DNA from: Phyllobacterium sp. 628
Lineage (GTDB): Bacteria; Pseudomonadota; Alphaproteobacteria; Rhizobiales; Rhizobiaceae
Length of the DNA stretch: 64,000 nucleotides
Reading direction: 5' to 3'
Assembly: GCF_014189505.1 (NCBI RefSeq)
Contig: NZ_CP050301.1
Coordinates: forward strand, 3,107,501-3,171,500
Under the pieces are notes generated by a model. It searched no databases. It worked only from the letters and a program-made list of their open reading frames with translations, and was not told the origin of the DNA. Numbering within the stretch: position 1 is the stretch's first letter; every line of letters begins with the position of its first letter. Shown piece by piece: positions 10,003 through 21,446 of this stretch. Both the position numbers and the translations under genes were made by a program.

Positions 10003-11112
10003 ATGAAACGGGTCATCCATTTTGCAGCATTCGCCATGGGCGCACTGCTGATATCGACGCAGTTCGCGGCGGCGGCCTCGGATATCTGTATCCGCATGGA
10101 ACAGCGGCTGCGCGAAATCAACAATGATTATGATACGGACGAATACGAACTCAGCCTGCGCCGCGACCGGGTCGAGGCTGCGCTTGATGCTAACAATTGC
10201 ACCGCTTCCTATGACGAAGATCGCGAAATCCCGCCGCGCGAGCCTGCGCCCCGGCGCCCTTACGAAATTCTTGGCAACGAACAGCCCGATCAAACCGAGC
10301 CGCTGGACGATACAACACCTGTCTATGGCGGACAATTTCAGACGCTGTGCGTGCGCACTTGCGATGGCTATTATTTCCCTATTTCCTACGCCACCGGTGC
10401 TGAAAATTTTGGACGCGATGAAGCACAATGTCAGGCACAATGCCCGGGAGCGAAACTGTTTTACCACGCAACCCGAGGTGAAACAGTCGATCAGATGACA
10501 TCGCTGCGTGGTCAGGCCTATACGGACATGCCCAACGCGTTCAAATTCCGCAAGGTCGGCGCGAATGGCACACCGCAATGTTCCTGCCAGCGGACGGCTG
10601 GAAACTACACCACCTTGGGAAATCCAAAGGAAATTGCCAAAGAACCGGCAAAGCCGCTTCCGCCTGTGGGGATTGCGCCTGCGACCAAACCAGCGCAGAC
10701 GATGCAACCGGCTGAACCTGCCAAGCTGGAACCGCCCAAAACGTCAGCTCCCGCTCCAGCAGAACAGGCGCTTGAGCCTGCACACCCGATAAAACCGGTC
10801 GAACCTGTTAAAGCCGAACCTTTGCCGCCTGCTAAGCCAGCCCAACCCGCTGAGGCGAGCAAACCAGCTGTACCGGTTGAGGCCAAGGTTGAGCCGGCAG
10901 CGCCTGCGACGACCACCGACAAAAAACCATCTTCGATTATTCAGATGGGAACGCCTGCAATACCGAAAGTTGAAGCCGAACAACCAAAACCGCTGTCACC
11001 GGACAAACCCATTGATCCCAACCGCAAGGTTAGGGTCGTCGGGCCAACGTTCCTTCCCGACCAAGAAGGGGCAGCAAATCTGCGAGTTCCGGGCCAGAAG
11101 CCAGCCCAGTAA
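10003..11112 (+). CDS. DUF2865 domain-containing exported protein
   Basis: A roughly 369-residue secreted or periplasmic protein. I chose the ATG at 10003 because it gives a normal signal peptide (KR, hydrophobic core, cleavage near FAAAAS); an in-frame ATG at 9949 and an upstream TTG would add a tail unlike a signal peptide. The DUF2865 core contains [16 protein letters not shown], paired cysteines (CQAQCPGA) and CSCQR, so disulfides are likely. The C-terminal 150 residues are a low-complexity Pro/Ala/Lys/Glu linker (many KPAEP-like units) that could span the periplasm or bind peptidoglycan. The gene overlaps convergent gltX by 83 bp. Function unknown. Confidence 0.8.
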   Translation: MKRVIHFAAFAMGALLISTQFAAAASDICIRMEQRLREINNDYDTDEYELSLRRDRVEAALDANNCTASYDEDREIPPREPAPRRPYEILGNEQPDQTEPLDDTTPVYGGQFQTLCVRTCDGYYFPISYATGAENFGRDEAQCQAQCPGAKLFYHATRGETVDQMTSLRGQAYTDMPNAFKFRKVGANGTPQCSCQRTAGNYTTLGNPKEIAKEPAKPLPPVGIAPATKPAQTMQPAEPAKLEPPKTSAPAPAEQALEPAHPIKPVEPVKAEPLPPAKPAQPAEASKPAVPVEAKVEPAAPATTTDKKPSSIIQMGTPAIPKVEAEQPKPLSPDKPIDPNRKVRVVGPTFLPDQEGAANLRVPGQKPAQ

Positions 11113-12403
11113 GCGCGATGCGCAGCGGCATGAACAGGGGCTTTCCCTTGCGGCCGCTCTGGGTTTTCACGGCATCAGTCCATAGCTTCCAGGTTTCGCG
11201 GTTCCACGGTTCCGGCGGCAGAACATCAAAGGCCGCACGGACAAAATCAATATCCTCGGTGGCAAGCGCTTCGGTGCTGACCGGGCCATCCTGAATGATG
11301 CTCCACCAGAGACCGGCATCAGAAACGCGGGAGAGATTGCCGCGCACCGCTAGCCAGAAAGCTTCGGCCTTGGTGCCTTCTATGCCCATCCCGGTCAACC
11401 GGATCTGAGCCGCCTCAAATGGCATCGCATGAATGAGCGTGCGGTTGAGTGTATCCAGTTCCGCCGGATCAAATTTGGATGATGATTTCGACGTGGCCTT
11501 GGGATCAAAAATTTCCGCCAGCGCCGCCATATCCGACACCGCCACGACATTCTCCGATGTACCGATGAGCACGGCAAGGCTGGCGACTGCCATTGGCTCA
11601 TAGCCATCCCGGCGTAGACTGCCAACCGACAGCGCACCTGTACGTTTGGACAGCCCCTCGCCTGAAATGGTGGTCAGAAGGTTGTGGTGCCCCAACTCCG
11701 GCGCTTTGGCCCCCAACGCTTCGAAAATGGAAATCTGCACACCACTGTTGGTTACGTGGTCATCGCCGCGAATGATGTGGGTGATGCCCATATCGATATC
11801 ATCAACGACAGATGGCAATGTGTAGAGATAGGTGCCGTCTTCCCGCACAAGAACAGGATCAGAAAGCGAAGCAAGATCAACGGTTTCCGGACCACGTACA
11901 ATGTCGTTCCAATGCACGTCGGTACGGACCGGCATGAATGGATCATCTTTGAAATTGGGCAGCAGAAACCGCCAATGCGGCGGTTGACCTTCCGCTTCCA
12001 GTTTCGCACGGTCTTCAGCCGTCAATTTCAGCGCATCACGGCCATAGACCGGTGGCAGACGACGCGCGAGACGCAGCTTGCGCTTGCGCTCCAACTCTTC
12101 CGCCGTCTCGTAACAGGGATAAAGCAAGCCGGCCGTTTTCAACTTTTCAACAGCAGCATCATAAACCGCAAAGCGCTTCGACTGGTATTCAATGCGCGCG
12201 GGCTTGATCCCCAGCCATTCGATATCTGTGGCTATAGCATCGGCATATTCGGTCTTGGAGCGCTCCACATCTGTATCATCGAAGCGCAGGATTAATTGGC
12301 CGTTATTCTTCAACGCAAACAGCCAGTTGAACAAGGCAGTACGCGTGTTGCCGATGTGGATATAGCCGGTGGGGGATGGTGCAAAACGGACGGTAATGGT
12401 CAT
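11030..12403 (-). CDS. gltX: Glutamate--tRNA ligase
   Basis: A 457-residue class I aminoacyl-tRNA synthetase that charges tRNA with glutamate. The HIGH-type motif is [13 protein letters not shown] at residues 7-19; the KMSKS-type motif appears as LSKRTGAL near residue 250, a form common in proteobacterial GltX. Many alphaproteobacteria carry two gltX copies and use one for misacylating tRNA-Gln; which copy this is cannot be decided here. The last 83 bp overlap the convergent DUF2865 gene, so both C-termini are encoded by the same DNA. Confidence 0.95.
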   Translation of the reverse strand: MTITVRFAPSPTGYIHIGNTRTALFNWLFALKNNGQLILRFDDTDVERSKTEYADAIATDIEWLGIKPARIEYQSKRFAVYDAAVEKLKTAGLLYPCYETAEELERKRKLRLARRLPPVYGRDALKLTAEDRAKLEAEGQPPHWRFLLPNFKDDPFMPVRTDVHWNDIVRGPETVDLASLSDPVLVREDGTYLYTLPSVVDDIDMGITHIIRGDDHVTNSGVQISIFEALGAKAPELGHHNLLTTISGEGLSKRTGALSVGSLRRDGYEPMAVASLAVLIGTSENVVAVSDMAALAEIFDPKATSKSSSKFDPAELDTLNRTLIHAMPFEAAQIRLTGMGIEGTKAEAFWLAVRGNLSRVSDAGLWWSIIQDGPVSTEALATEDIDFVRAAFDVLPPEPWNRETWKLWTDAVKTQSGRKGKPLFMPLRIALTGLASGPELADLLPLLGREGTLARRP

Positions 12404-12498
12404 GCGTCGGGCATATCGGAACGACGAGTGAATATCAATATAGGCCGCACTTTCGTGCGGCCTATAGCATCAACGTTGAACGTTCTTGCAAAACCATC

Positions 12499-12624
12499 GT
12501 GCGTGGTTCGACGGGGCTCACCATGAGGGAGGACTGTGGGTTGCAGGAAGATAATTTCTGCAAACTTTGTTGTTGGCTTTGCAGCCTTCCATTTCCCTCA
12601 TGGTGAGCTTGTCGAACCACGCAC
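12499..12624. repeat. Small palindromic repeat, copy 1
   Basis: Arms of about 31 bp (12499-12530 and 12594-12624) read gtgcgtggttcgac and ctcaccatgaggga inward and are reverse complements apart from a short mismatch around 12511-12515. The loop is about 63 bp. A second copy with the same arms but an unrelated loop lies at 14863-14984, on the other side of the ABC exporter gene. The element sits between the gltX start and the ABC gene 3' end, where it could act as a transcription or mRNA-stability boundary. Confidence 0.85.
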
Positions 12625-12642
12625 ACTTTTTATGCCAGCGCT

Positions 12643-14457
12643 TTATCCATCATTGAGCACGAGACCCTTGGTCAGTTCCAGCGCCTGCCGCTCGAACAAG
12701 CCACGATAGATACCGGCTTTCAACTGGATCAGGGCCTCATGATTACCCTCTTCGGCAATCCGGCCATGCGAGAAGACCAAAAGCCGATCGAGCGCCCGCA
12801 CCGTTGATAGCCGGTGCGCGATCACCAGTGTCGTCCGCCCCTGCATCAGCCGTTCCATCGCCTGCTGGATCAGCACTTCTGATTCTGAATCAAGGCTCGA
12901 CGTTGCCTCGTCCAGAATAAGAACCGGAGCATCCGCAAGGAAAGCCCGGGCGATAGCCACGCGTTGACGCTCACCGCCGGACAGCTTGACACCGCGCTCA
13001 CCCACCAGCGTGCCATAACCTTTCGGCAGACCCGTGATGAAATCATGCGCGCTGGCTTGCCGTGCTGCTTCCTCGATCTCGCTCTGCGTGGCTGTTGGCC
13101 GCGCATAGGCGATATTCTCGGCCAGCGTCCGGTGGAACAGGATTGGTTCCTGCTGCACGATGGCAATCTGCTGACGCAGTGATGCCTGGGTAACGCCGGC
13201 AATATCCTGACCATCGATCAGGATTTGACCGGCCTTTACGTCATGCAAACGCTGGATCAGCTTCACAAACGTGGTTTTGCCCGAGCCGGAATGGCCCACA
13301 AGACCCACACGCTCACCCGCCTTGATCGTTACCGAGAACCGGTCATAGAGCGGCTTGCGATGCACACCATAATGGAACGTCACATTGTCGAACACGATCT
13401 TGCCATCGGTGATCTGGATGGGTTTGGCACCCGTCTTGTCATCAATGCCGAGCGATTGACTCTGAATGTCAACAAGCTCTTCCATATCGTTGATCGAACG
13501 CTGCAAATTACGGATATGCATGCCAACTTCACGCAGATAGCCCTGCAGGATGAAGAACGATGTCAGCACGAACGTAATATCACCCGCACTCGCCTGCCCC
13601 TTTGACCACAGCCACAGCGCAAAGCCGATGACAGCCGCCCGCAGAATGAGCAGCATCGAACCCTGAGTCGTGCCATTGCGCGTGCCGCGAATCCACGTGC
13701 GCCGCGTCCGGTCCTGCCACTTGGACAGAACTTTCTGCAGCCGTGCATCCTCACGGCCTTCCGCACCGAAGCCCTTGACGACCATGTTGCAGCTGACAGC
13801 GTCCGCCAGCGAACCGCCGAGCTTTGTATCCCAGCGGTTGGCGAGACTTGCCATTGGTGCAACGTAGCCAAGCGACATCATCGCGGTAACAGCAACGAAG
13901 ATGAATGAGCCCAAGCCAATGACCACGCCCATCATGGGCCAATACCACGCCATCAGCGCTGTTGAGCCGACAAGCATGACGACGGACGGAAACAGCGCCA
14001 GAAGCAATGTGTCATTCAACAGATCAAGCGCCCACATGCCGCGCGTGATTTTGCGCACAGTGGATCCGGCAAAGCTGTTGGCATGCCAGTCCGTCGAGAA
14101 ACGCTGAACACGATAGAATGCCCCGGACGCGATATCCGACATCATTTTGAGCGTCAGAGTGACAATCAGCATGAACGTGATGTGACGCATGACGATCGCC
14201 CCCAAAGACAGGGCAAGCAGCGTAGAGAACGCGGCAATGGCCGCATTCCACACAACAACTTCCGTCGCTGCGCCATTGACCACCGCATCAACCAGACGTC
14301 CGGAATAAAGCGGCGTCAACACGTCGGCCAGTGTCGAAAGCAACACTGCGCCAAGGATAATAGTCAGACGCACCGGCTGTTTTTGCCAGTGTAACCAGGT
14401 GAATCCAAGAACGCTGCGGAAAGCTCCGCCGCGAAGAGCAAGACGAAAAAATGACAT
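12643..14457 (-). CDS. ABC transporter, fused permease and ATP-binding protein (exporter type)
   Basis: A half-transporter of about 604 residues that would work as a homodimer in the inner membrane. The N-terminal 310 residues carry six predicted helices of the ABC type-1 exporter domain. The C-terminal domain shows Walker A GHSGSGKTT, Q-loop IVQQEP, signature LSGGERQRVAIARAF, Walker B PVLILDEATSSLD and H-loop IAHRLST. The ATG at 14457 (MSFFRLALRG) is preferred to a TTG six codons upstream. Substrate could be lipid, peptide or drug. Upstream lies a possible leader reading frame at 14655-14699, and palindromic repeats flank the gene on both sides. Confidence 0.9.
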   Translation of the reverse strand: MSFFRLALRGGAFRSVLGFTWLHWQKQPVRLTIILGAVLLSTLADVLTPLYSGRLVDAVVNGAATEVVVWNAAIAAFSTLLALSLGAIVMRHITFMLIVTLTLKMMSDIASGAFYRVQRFSTDWHANSFAGSTVRKITRGMWALDLLNDTLLLALFPSVVMLVGSTALMAWYWPMMGVVIGLGSFIFVAVTAMMSLGYVAPMASLANRWDTKLGGSLADAVSCNMVVKGFGAEGREDARLQKVLSKWQDRTRRTWIRGTRNGTTQGSMLLILRAAVIGFALWLWSKGQASAGDITFVLTSFFILQGYLREVGMHIRNLQRSINDMEELVDIQSQSLGIDDKTGAKPIQITDGKIVFDNVTFHYGVHRKPLYDRFSVTIKAGERVGLVGHSGSGKTTFVKLIQRLHDVKAGQILIDGQDIAGVTQASLRQQIAIVQQEPILFHRTLAENIAYARPTATQSEIEEAARQASAHDFITGLPKGYGTLVGERGVKLSGGERQRVAIARAFLADAPVLILDEATSSLDSESEVLIQQAMERLMQGRTTLVIAHRLSTVRALDRLLVFSHGRIAEEGNHEALIQLKAGIYRGLFERQALELTKGLVLNDG

Positions 14458-14654
14458 GACAATCGTCCGGTGCAAAAGCGCACCGGCCTCAAATATATAT
14501 TTCAGACGAGAATGCCGCGGTACAGAACAAGGGACTCAATACGGCATATTTGGTTTGGCGACTTGCCTGAGTACAGGAAAGGCCAAGGTCGGCGATGAGT
14601 ATTCTTGACCGGTGAAGTCAATTGAAAAGCCCTTGGGCTTTTCATCATCACGTG

Positions 14655-14699
14655 TCAGGAACGGACGCCGCCCCGAGGGGACATTGAAACTGGTGCCAT
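14655..14699 (-). CDS. Possible 14-residue leader peptide upstream of the ABC exporter
   Basis: On the minus strand GGGAGG is followed after 6 bases by ATG and the frame MAPVSMSPRGGVRS, then TGA. About 12 bases after the stop is a perfect 9-bp-arm palindrome (gaaaagccc/gggcttttc), and the exporter starts about 200 bp further on. A short frame with a near-ideal ribosome-binding site ahead of a hairpin and a transporter fits a translated leader or attenuator, but the frame is short enough to arise by chance. Confidence 0.35.
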   Translation of the reverse strand: MAPVSMSPRGGVRS

Positions 14700-14862
14700 T
14701 CTAAACCTCCCGAGCGTTATTGCCGGAAAGATGGCTTATAGGCGACTCGCAATGACGCGCCAAGCGCCTATTTTTTGAGCAAACGCTTTTCAAATTCTGG
14801 TGCGGCGCGATTGCAACACTAGACCTTAGTCTTAAGAAAAAGAGATGGCTGCAATAATATTG

Positions 14863-14984
14863 GCGCGTGGTTCGACAAGCTCACCATGAGGGAAGTGTAG
14901 CTGCAGAAACAATCGGAATCATTACAGAATATGACTCCCTGCAATCCTCACTCTCCCTCATGGTGAGCTTGTCGAACCACGCAC
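14863..14984. repeat. Small palindromic repeat, copy 2
   Basis: Arms 14865-14893 and 14954-14984 are near-perfect reverse complements with the same sequence as copy 1 (cgtggttcgacaagc, then tcaccatgaggga). The loop of about 60 bp shares no obvious sequence with the copy 1 loop. It begins about 20 bp past the nadE stop codon, so it may form the 3' end of the nadE transcript. Confidence 0.85.
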
Positions 14985-15004
14985 CGACCTTGCTGCAATC
15001 GGGC

Positions 15005-16678
15005 TTAACCGCGATCCCGAAACTTGTTGGTGATCGGATAACGCCGGTCACGGCCAAAGTTTTTCCGCGTTACCTTTACGCCCGGTGCCGACTGCCGGCG
15101 CTTGTATTCGGCAAGATAGAGCAGGTGTTCGATACGCTCCACCGTCTTGCGCTCATGACCACGTTCAACGATTTCATCCACGCCCATCTCGTTTTCAACG
15201 AGACACTCAAGAATATCGTCGAGGACTGGATATGGCGGCAGCGAATCCTGATCCGTCTGGTTTTCACGCAGTTCGGCGGAAGGTGCTTTTTTGATGATAT
15301 TCTCCGGGATCACAATACCCGATGGACCAAGTCCACCAGCCGGAACATTCCTGTTGCGCCATTCGGACATGGCGTAAACCTGCATTTTGTAGATGTCCTT
15401 GATCGGGTTGTAACCGCCGTTCATATCACCATAGAGCGTGGCATAACCGACCGACATTTCCGACTTGTTACCCGTAGTGACAACCATCGAACCAAACTTG
15501 TTGGAAATCGCCATGAGGATCGTGCCACGCGCACGGCTCTGCAGGTTTTCTTCGGTGATGCCTTCCTTGGTGCCTTCGAAAGTCGGGCCAAGCGCTTTCA
15601 GAAAGCCTTCAACCGGCTGGAAGATCGGCACGATATCGTAGCGGCAACCGAGCGCTTTGGCGCAATCCTCGGCGTCCTTGAGCGAATCTTTGGAAGTATA
15701 GGTGTATGGCATCATGACGGCACGCAGACGCTCCTCCCCCAGCGCATCGACGGCGAGCGCCGCACAGATGGCCGAGTCGATACCGCCCGAAAGGCCAAGC
15801 ACCACATCCTTGAAGCCGTTCTTGTTGACATAGTCACGCAGACCCAGCAGGCAGGCGCGATACTGTGCCTCCTCGCCTTCCGGGATTTTTGACATAGGGC
15901 CCTCGGTGCAGGACCAGCCGTCCGAACCCCGCCGCCAGGTCGTGACGATCAGCTGTTCCTCGAACTGCGACATCTGGAATGCGAGCTTCTTGTCGGCATT
16001 GAACGCAAAGGACGCACCGTCAAAAATCAGATCGTCCTGCCCGCCCAACTGGTTCGCAAAAATCAGCGGCAAGCCGGTCTCGATGACCTGGCGCAACACC
16101 ACCTGATGGCGGATATCCACTTTGCCATTATAGTAAGGTGAGCCATTGGGCACACAGAGAATTTCAGCGCCGCTCTCCGCCAGCGTTTCACAAACGCCAA
16201 GTTCACCCCAGATATCTTCGCAGATGGGAATGCCAATGCGCACACCGCGAAAATTGACCGGTCCGGGCATGGGCCCCTCCTGGAACACGCGCTTTTCATC
16301 GAATTCGCCGTAGTTTGGCAGATCAACCTTGAAGCGCTCGGCGATGACTTTCCCGCCATCCAGCACAACGGCTGAATTGTGCAGGCCGCTCTCACGGCGC
16401 AGAGGTGTACCGATGATCACGCCCGGCCCACCGTCGGCTGTATCCGTCGCAAAATCCTGGACCGCCTTCTCGCACGCCTCGATGAAAGCTGCTTTCAGCA
16501 CGAGATCTTCTGGCGGATAGCCGGAGATAAACAGCTCCGTGAAGAGAACGAGGTCGGCCCCTTGCCGGGCCGCATCCGCTCGCGCGTCACGCGCTTTAGC
16601 CAGATTTCCCTTGATATCACCCAGAACAGGATTGAGCTGGGCGATGGCGATACGAAGGATGTCGGTATTTTTGCTCAT
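15005..16678 (-). CDS. nadE: Glutamine-dependent NAD+ synthetase
   Basis: A 557-residue two-domain enzyme catalysing the last step of NAD synthesis: deamido-NAD plus ATP plus ammonia taken from glutamine. The N-terminal nitrilase-like amidase has the catalytic glutamate in FTELFISGYPPEDL and the cysteine in IPICEDIWGE. The C-terminal synthetase has the ATP pyrophosphatase P-loop LGLSGGIDSAI and the YGDMNGGYNPIKD region. An ATG 3 codons upstream (16687) is possible, but MSKNTDILRIAIAQ is the usual family start. The 3' end abuts palindromic repeat copy 2. Confidence 0.95.
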   Translation of the reverse strand: MSKNTDILRIAIAQLNPVLGDIKGNLAKARDARADAARQGADLVLFTELFISGYPPEDLVLKAAFIEACEKAVQDFATDTADGGPGVIIGTPLRRESGLHNSAVVLDGGKVIAERFKVDLPNYGEFDEKRVFQEGPMPGPVNFRGVRIGIPICEDIWGELGVCETLAESGAEILCVPNGSPYYNGKVDIRHQVVLRQVIETGLPLIFANQLGGQDDLIFDGASFAFNADKKLAFQMSQFEEQLIVTTWRRGSDGWSCTEGPMSKIPEGEEAQYRACLLGLRDYVNKNGFKDVVLGLSGGIDSAICAALAVDALGEERLRAVMMPYTYTSKDSLKDAEDCAKALGCRYDIVPIFQPVEGFLKALGPTFEGTKEGITEENLQSRARGTILMAISNKFGSMVVTTGNKSEMSVGYATLYGDMNGGYNPIKDIYKMQVYAMSEWRNRNVPAGGLGPSGIVIPENIIKKAPSAELRENQTDQDSLPPYPVLDDILECLVENEMGVDEIVERGHERKTVERIEHLLYLAEYKRRQSAPGVKVTRKNFGRDRRYPITNKFRDRG

Positions 16679-16731
16679 AATGAACATATATCATTTCGTT
16701 GGAGATTTAACAATGCGACTCGCACGCCGCT

Positions 16732-17082
16732 TCAGGAAAAAAACACGTGCCAAATTGTATAGAACCAGACGATTGCGACGAGAACAACCGAGATCAGCAC
16801 GGCCAGTGATCCGCAATCCTTGGCGATCTGAATGTCCCGCTGGAAATCGCGCGAAACCGCGTTGCATGCAGCTTCAATACCCGTATTCAGCACTTCGATC
16901 ATGATCAGGATAAGCACGGAGCCCGTCAAAATCAGGAAAATCAGCACGGAAGGCGCAATGGCGGCGGCGATCGGGATCGACAGGATAAAAAGAATGAGTT
17001 CCTGCTGAACTGCTTTTTCATGCACCGCCAAATACCTCAGCGCACGCATGGAATTGACGAATGCCAGTATAAGCCGCTGCAT
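16732..17082 (-). CDS. dgkA: Diacylglycerol kinase (DgkA family)
   Basis: A small membrane kinase of about 116 residues that phosphorylates diacylglycerol released during periplasmic glucan and lipid remodelling. Three hydrophobic helices are visible, with the catalytic/metal motif IEVLNTGIEAACN and the AKDCGSLAV motif of the DgkA family. The ATG at 17082 follows GGGAGCAG at proper spacing; a further in-frame ATG at 17103 is less likely. It is minus-strand like its neighbours but separated by short gaps. Confidence 0.9.
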   Translation of the reverse strand: MQRLILAFVNSMRALRYLAVHEKAVQQELILFILSIPIAAAIAPSVLIFLILTGSVLILIMIEVLNTGIEAACNAVSRDFQRDIQIAKDCGSLAVLISVVLVAIVWFYTIWHVFFS

Positions 17083-17157
17083 GATCTGCTCCCGTCCGAT
17101 CAACGGCAGCTATAAAGCCAGATCAGCGCGCGTCAATCCTTCTCATTCGATACGAGG

Positions 17158-17577
17158 TCAGTCACCAGCCACAACAATACCGCCGCCGCTTGCCACGTAT
17201 TTCGGCAACTCGTCCTTGATGTCGTAATAATCACCCTTGTCACCGACAAAAATATGCGTTTCTCCACGCAGGCCAGACGGCTGATCAAACGATCCCGCCA
17301 TGACCGAAATATAATCCAGATCGTGATGCTTCCAGAACATCACCGATCCGCAATTCTTACAGAAACCACGCGCCGCATATTCGCTGGCCGCATACCATTT
17401 GATGTTGTCTTCACCCAAAATGGTGATGTCATCGTTCTGGACATTGGTCGCTGCGTAATAATGACCGGATTGCTTGCGGCACTGCGAGCAGTGGCAATAG
17501 ACAATGCCGCGCAATTTTCCGCGTGTCTTGAAGCTGATATTGCCACACAGGCACGATCCGCTATGCAATTCAGCCAT
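17158..17577 (-). CDS. GFA family protein (CENP-V/GFA zinc-binding)
   Basis: A roughly 139-residue cytoplasmic zinc protein of the glutathione-dependent formaldehyde-activating (GFA/CENP-V) superfamily. Zinc ligands are visible as CLCGNI, CHCSQCRKQSG and FCKNCGS. Despite the name, most members have no proven formaldehyde role. The ATG at 17577 follows GGGAG at good spacing; an ATG at 17592 is the alternative. No operon partner gives a hint of function. Confidence 0.85.
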   Translation of the reverse strand: MAELHSGSCLCGNISFKTRGKLRGIVYCHCSQCRKQSGHYYAATNVQNDDITILGEDNIKWYAASEYAARGFCKNCGSVMFWKHHDLDYISVMAGSFDQPSGLRGETHIFVGDKGDYYDIKDELPKYVASGGGIVVAGD

Positions 17578-17641
17578 GACGGCAACTCCCATTCAGTCCA
17601 AACCCAAGAATAGACGGACCAGCGCTTTCAGCCTTTCGCAA

Positions 17642-18826
17642 TCACGCCTTTGACGAACGCCCGAGCGACAAGCGAAGGAAGAACGCACCGACCAAGGCCG
17701 ACAACAGCGATCCAAGCAACACGCCCAGTTTCGTCTCGTCCTGCAACAGCGGCGAATTGGCATAAGCCAGCAGGCCGATAAACAGGCTCATGGTAAAGCC
17801 AATGCCACAGAGGATCGATACGCCATAAATCTGGAACCAGCTGGCTCCGGCCGGACGTTCGGCGAGACGAGATTTGATCGCGAGATAAGCAAAGGCAAAA
17901 ATACCGATCTGCTTGCCAAAGAAAAGACCGGCAGCCACGCCCAACGGCACCGGATCAGCAAGATTGGATAGCGAAACGCCACTAAAGGAAACGCCGGCAT
18001 TGGCAAAGCCAAAAATCGGGACAATGGCAAAACCGACCCATGGCTGTATGGCATGTTCCAGTTTCAACAACGGTGATTCAGTCGTGCCCTCTTCGGTGCG
18101 CGATCCCCGCATCGGAATTGTCAAAGCCAGCAGCACACCGGCAATGGTAGCGTGGATACCGGACTTGAACACCAATATCCAAAGGATCACACCCAGAATA
18201 AGATAAGCCCAAAGCCTTACGATGCCAAAACGGTTCATACCCATCAGGATAATGAAGATGGCAGCAGCACCGGCTACAGCCGGAATATTCAGCCCTTCTG
18301 TATAAAACAGGGCGATGATGATCACAGCGCCAAGATCATCGATAATGGCGAGCGCCGTCAGGAAGACTTTCAGGGACAGCGGCACACGTGATCCCAGCAA
18401 AGACAGTACGCCCAGCGAGAAGGCAATATCCGTTGCCGACGGAATAGCCCAGCCGCGGGCAGTTTCGCCCTGATTGAAAGCCAGAAAGATCAGAGCCGGT
18501 ACCAGCATGCCACCCACCGCGGCAAATCCCGGCAATGCACGGCGCGACCAGCTCGACAATTGTCCGCTGATCATCTCGCGTTTGATTTCCAGACCGACCA
18601 GCAAAAAGAACACTGCCATCAGGGCATCATTCACCCAATGCAGAATGCTGAGGCCCCCAACATAGGTCTTGAGAAGGCCGAAATACCATTCGCTGAACGG
18701 GGAATTGGCAATGATCAACGCCAGAGCCGCAACAACCATTAGAATGATGCCGCCAGAAGCTTCACTTTCAATGAAGGAACGGAAAGACGATGTAAGGCGG
18801 ATTCGGCGCGAAGGTTTTGTTGTCAT
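17642..18826 (-). CDS. nhaA: Na+/H+ antiporter NhaA
   Basis: A 394-residue inner-membrane sodium/proton antiporter. About 12 hydrophobic segments are present, with the paired aspartates of the ion-binding site in [19 protein letters not shown], the conserved [15 protein letters not shown] and [12 protein letters not shown] segments and the C-terminal [12 protein letters not shown]. Length and motif order are those of a full NhaA. It appears to be monocistronic, with its promoter in the short gap to the aroG gene terminator. Confidence 0.95.
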   Translation of the reverse strand: MTTKPSRRIRLTSSFRSFIESEASGGIILMVVAALALIIANSPFSEWYFGLLKTYVGGLSILHWVNDALMAVFFLLVGLEIKREMISGQLSSWSRRALPGFAAVGGMLVPALIFLAFNQGETARGWAIPSATDIAFSLGVLSLLGSRVPLSLKVFLTALAIIDDLGAVIIIALFYTEGLNIPAVAGAAAIFIILMGMNRFGIVRLWAYLILGVILWILVFKSGIHATIAGVLLALTIPMRGSRTEEGTTESPLLKLEHAIQPWVGFAIVPIFGFANAGVSFSGVSLSNLADPVPLGVAAGLFFGKQIGIFAFAYLAIKSRLAERPAGASWFQIYGVSILCGIGFTMSLFIGLLAYANSPLLQDETKLGVLLGSLLSALVGAFFLRLSLGRSSKA

Positions 18827-18932
18827 GCAACCTTGATAGAATCCCAGGAACTAAAATTCCAGCCAAAACGATCCGATGTTCTGACAGATGTGTGATCTGC
18901 TCGGCTTTGTTGTCGAATATCCCTGTAAAGAA

Positions 18933-18956
18933 AAGGGCGATCCCGAAAGACCGCCC
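18933..18956 (-). terminator. Rho-independent terminator of the DAHP synthase gene
   Basis: On the minus strand agggcg pairs with cgccct across a 12-base loop and is followed by TTTTCTTT. It lies about 30 bp past the DAHP synthase stop codon. Confidence 0.75.
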
Positions 18957-18987
18957 TCTGTATTCATAGACTATTGTCTAATTTCTA

Positions 18988-20366
<1,379 letters not shown>

Positions 20367-20561
20367 TATTGCACCTGTTTTCGATTGTCCGCACTGGTAG
20401 CGGGAGGTTTGAGTTTTCCGGTTCTTTCCGGAGGCGCTCATATAGTGGAAATATCCCCAATATACCAGTCCCGTTAAGGTTTGTGGCGGAAAGGCGAAAT
20501 GGACATTGTCGCAAGCGGCATTTTGATTTACGTTGACGTTAAAGTCAAAGTTGGAGCGGCC

Positions 20562-21446
20562 ATGCGCGACATCGCTTTTGAAGCCTCTGATGGCTTTCCA
20601 CTGCAAGGAACCATGTTTGAAGGAAAAGGCGATGGGCCAGCGGTCCTGATCTCTTCCGCCGCTGCTGTTCCCAACACATTCTATCGCCATTTTGCCAGCG
20701 AGCTGCTTGCATCCGGCGCTTCAAAAGTCCTGACATATGACTATCGCGGTGTCGCGAAATCGGCTGTGCCAAAACGCTGGAAATCACGTCTTGGTATGAA
20801 GGATTGGGGCGTGCTGGATTTTCCAGCCGCAATTGACCTTCTTAAAAGCAACGCAGGCGGAAAACCCCTTGTAGGCATTGGCCATTCCTACGGCGGCCTT
20901 GCGCTTGGGCTGAGCAACCGGTCCGGCGATTTTGAACGTTATACCTCGATGGCGTCGCTTTCCGGCTATTACCGCAATACGGCGGAACCCTTTGCCGTCT
21001 TCGCCAAGATGAACCTTATTGCCCTGCCGATTGCCATGTCGCTTGGCCGCTTGCCCAAATGGAGCGGTATAGGCGAAGAATTGCCCGGCAGTGTCTTCCG
21101 TGACTGGGCCCGCTGGTGCCGCAGCCCGAACTTCCTGTTTGGTGACGTCAGGACGCCGGAATCCCGCTACTTCCAATCGGTTTGCACGCCGCTACTTGCG
21201 GTTGGCATAACGGATGATCCGTGGGGGACGCCCAAGGCGGTCGAGCATCTGCTCATGCATTACAGCAACGCCCCGGTAATCCAGTTGTGGTTAAGTCCCG
21301 AGCAATCAACGGGCGGCTCTATTGGACATCTCGGCTTTTTCCGCAAAAGCCATGTAGCAACGCTGTGGCCGCCCGTCATTGACTGGTTGTTGAACGGCAC
21401 CGAACCGCGAGACGCAATTCACCGTGAAGAGCAACGGGTCGCTTAA
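20562..21446 (+). CDS. Alpha/beta fold hydrolase
   Basis: A roughly 294-residue cytoplasmic hydrolase resembling the COG4757 type. The nucleophile elbow is GIGHSYGG near residue 113 with serine as nucleophile. The oxyanion region is near [12 protein letters not shown], and a late histidine (GSIGHLGFF) is the likely catalytic base. The ATG at 20562 follows GGAG; longer in-frame starts back to 20481 lack a ribosome-binding site. The 3' end overlaps the convergent GGCT-like gene by 4 bp. Substrate is unknown. Confidence 0.8.
   Translation: MRDIAFEASDGFPLQGTMFEGKGDGPAVLISSAAAVPNTFYRHFASELLASGASKVLTYDYRGVAKSAVPKRWKSRLGMKDWGVLDFPAAIDLLKSNAGGKPLVGIGHSYGGLALGLSNRSGDFERYTSMASLSGYYRNTAEPFAVFAKMNLIALPIAMSLGRLPKWSGIGEELPGSVFRDWARWCRSPNFLFGDVRTPESRYFQSVCTPLLAVGITDDPWGTPKAVEHLLMHYSNAPVIQLWLSPEQSTGGSIGHLGFFRKSHVATLWPPVIDWLLNGTEPRDAIHREEQRVA

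Larger units (their letters stand above)
14476..15004. other. Long intergenic region with leader-like features
   Basis: About 530 bp without a confident gene between the ABC exporter and nadE (both minus strand). It holds a 14-codon reading frame behind a GGGAGG ribosome-binding site (14655-14699), a compact palindrome with arms gaaaagccc and gggcttttc (14624-14643), a second weak minus-strand frame of about 48 codons (14502-14648) and palindromic repeat copy 2 (14863-14984). I see no tRNA or known riboswitch here. Confidence 0.6.

Noticed and set aside
9919-10707. Minus-strand open frame opposite the DUF2865 gene
   Set aside because: No domain or start signal; the plus-strand gene has a signal peptide and conserved cysteines.
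14867-15892. Plus-strand open frame of about 340 codons opposite nadE
   Set aside because: It begins in the palindromic repeat and lies on the non-coding strand of a clear nadE gene.
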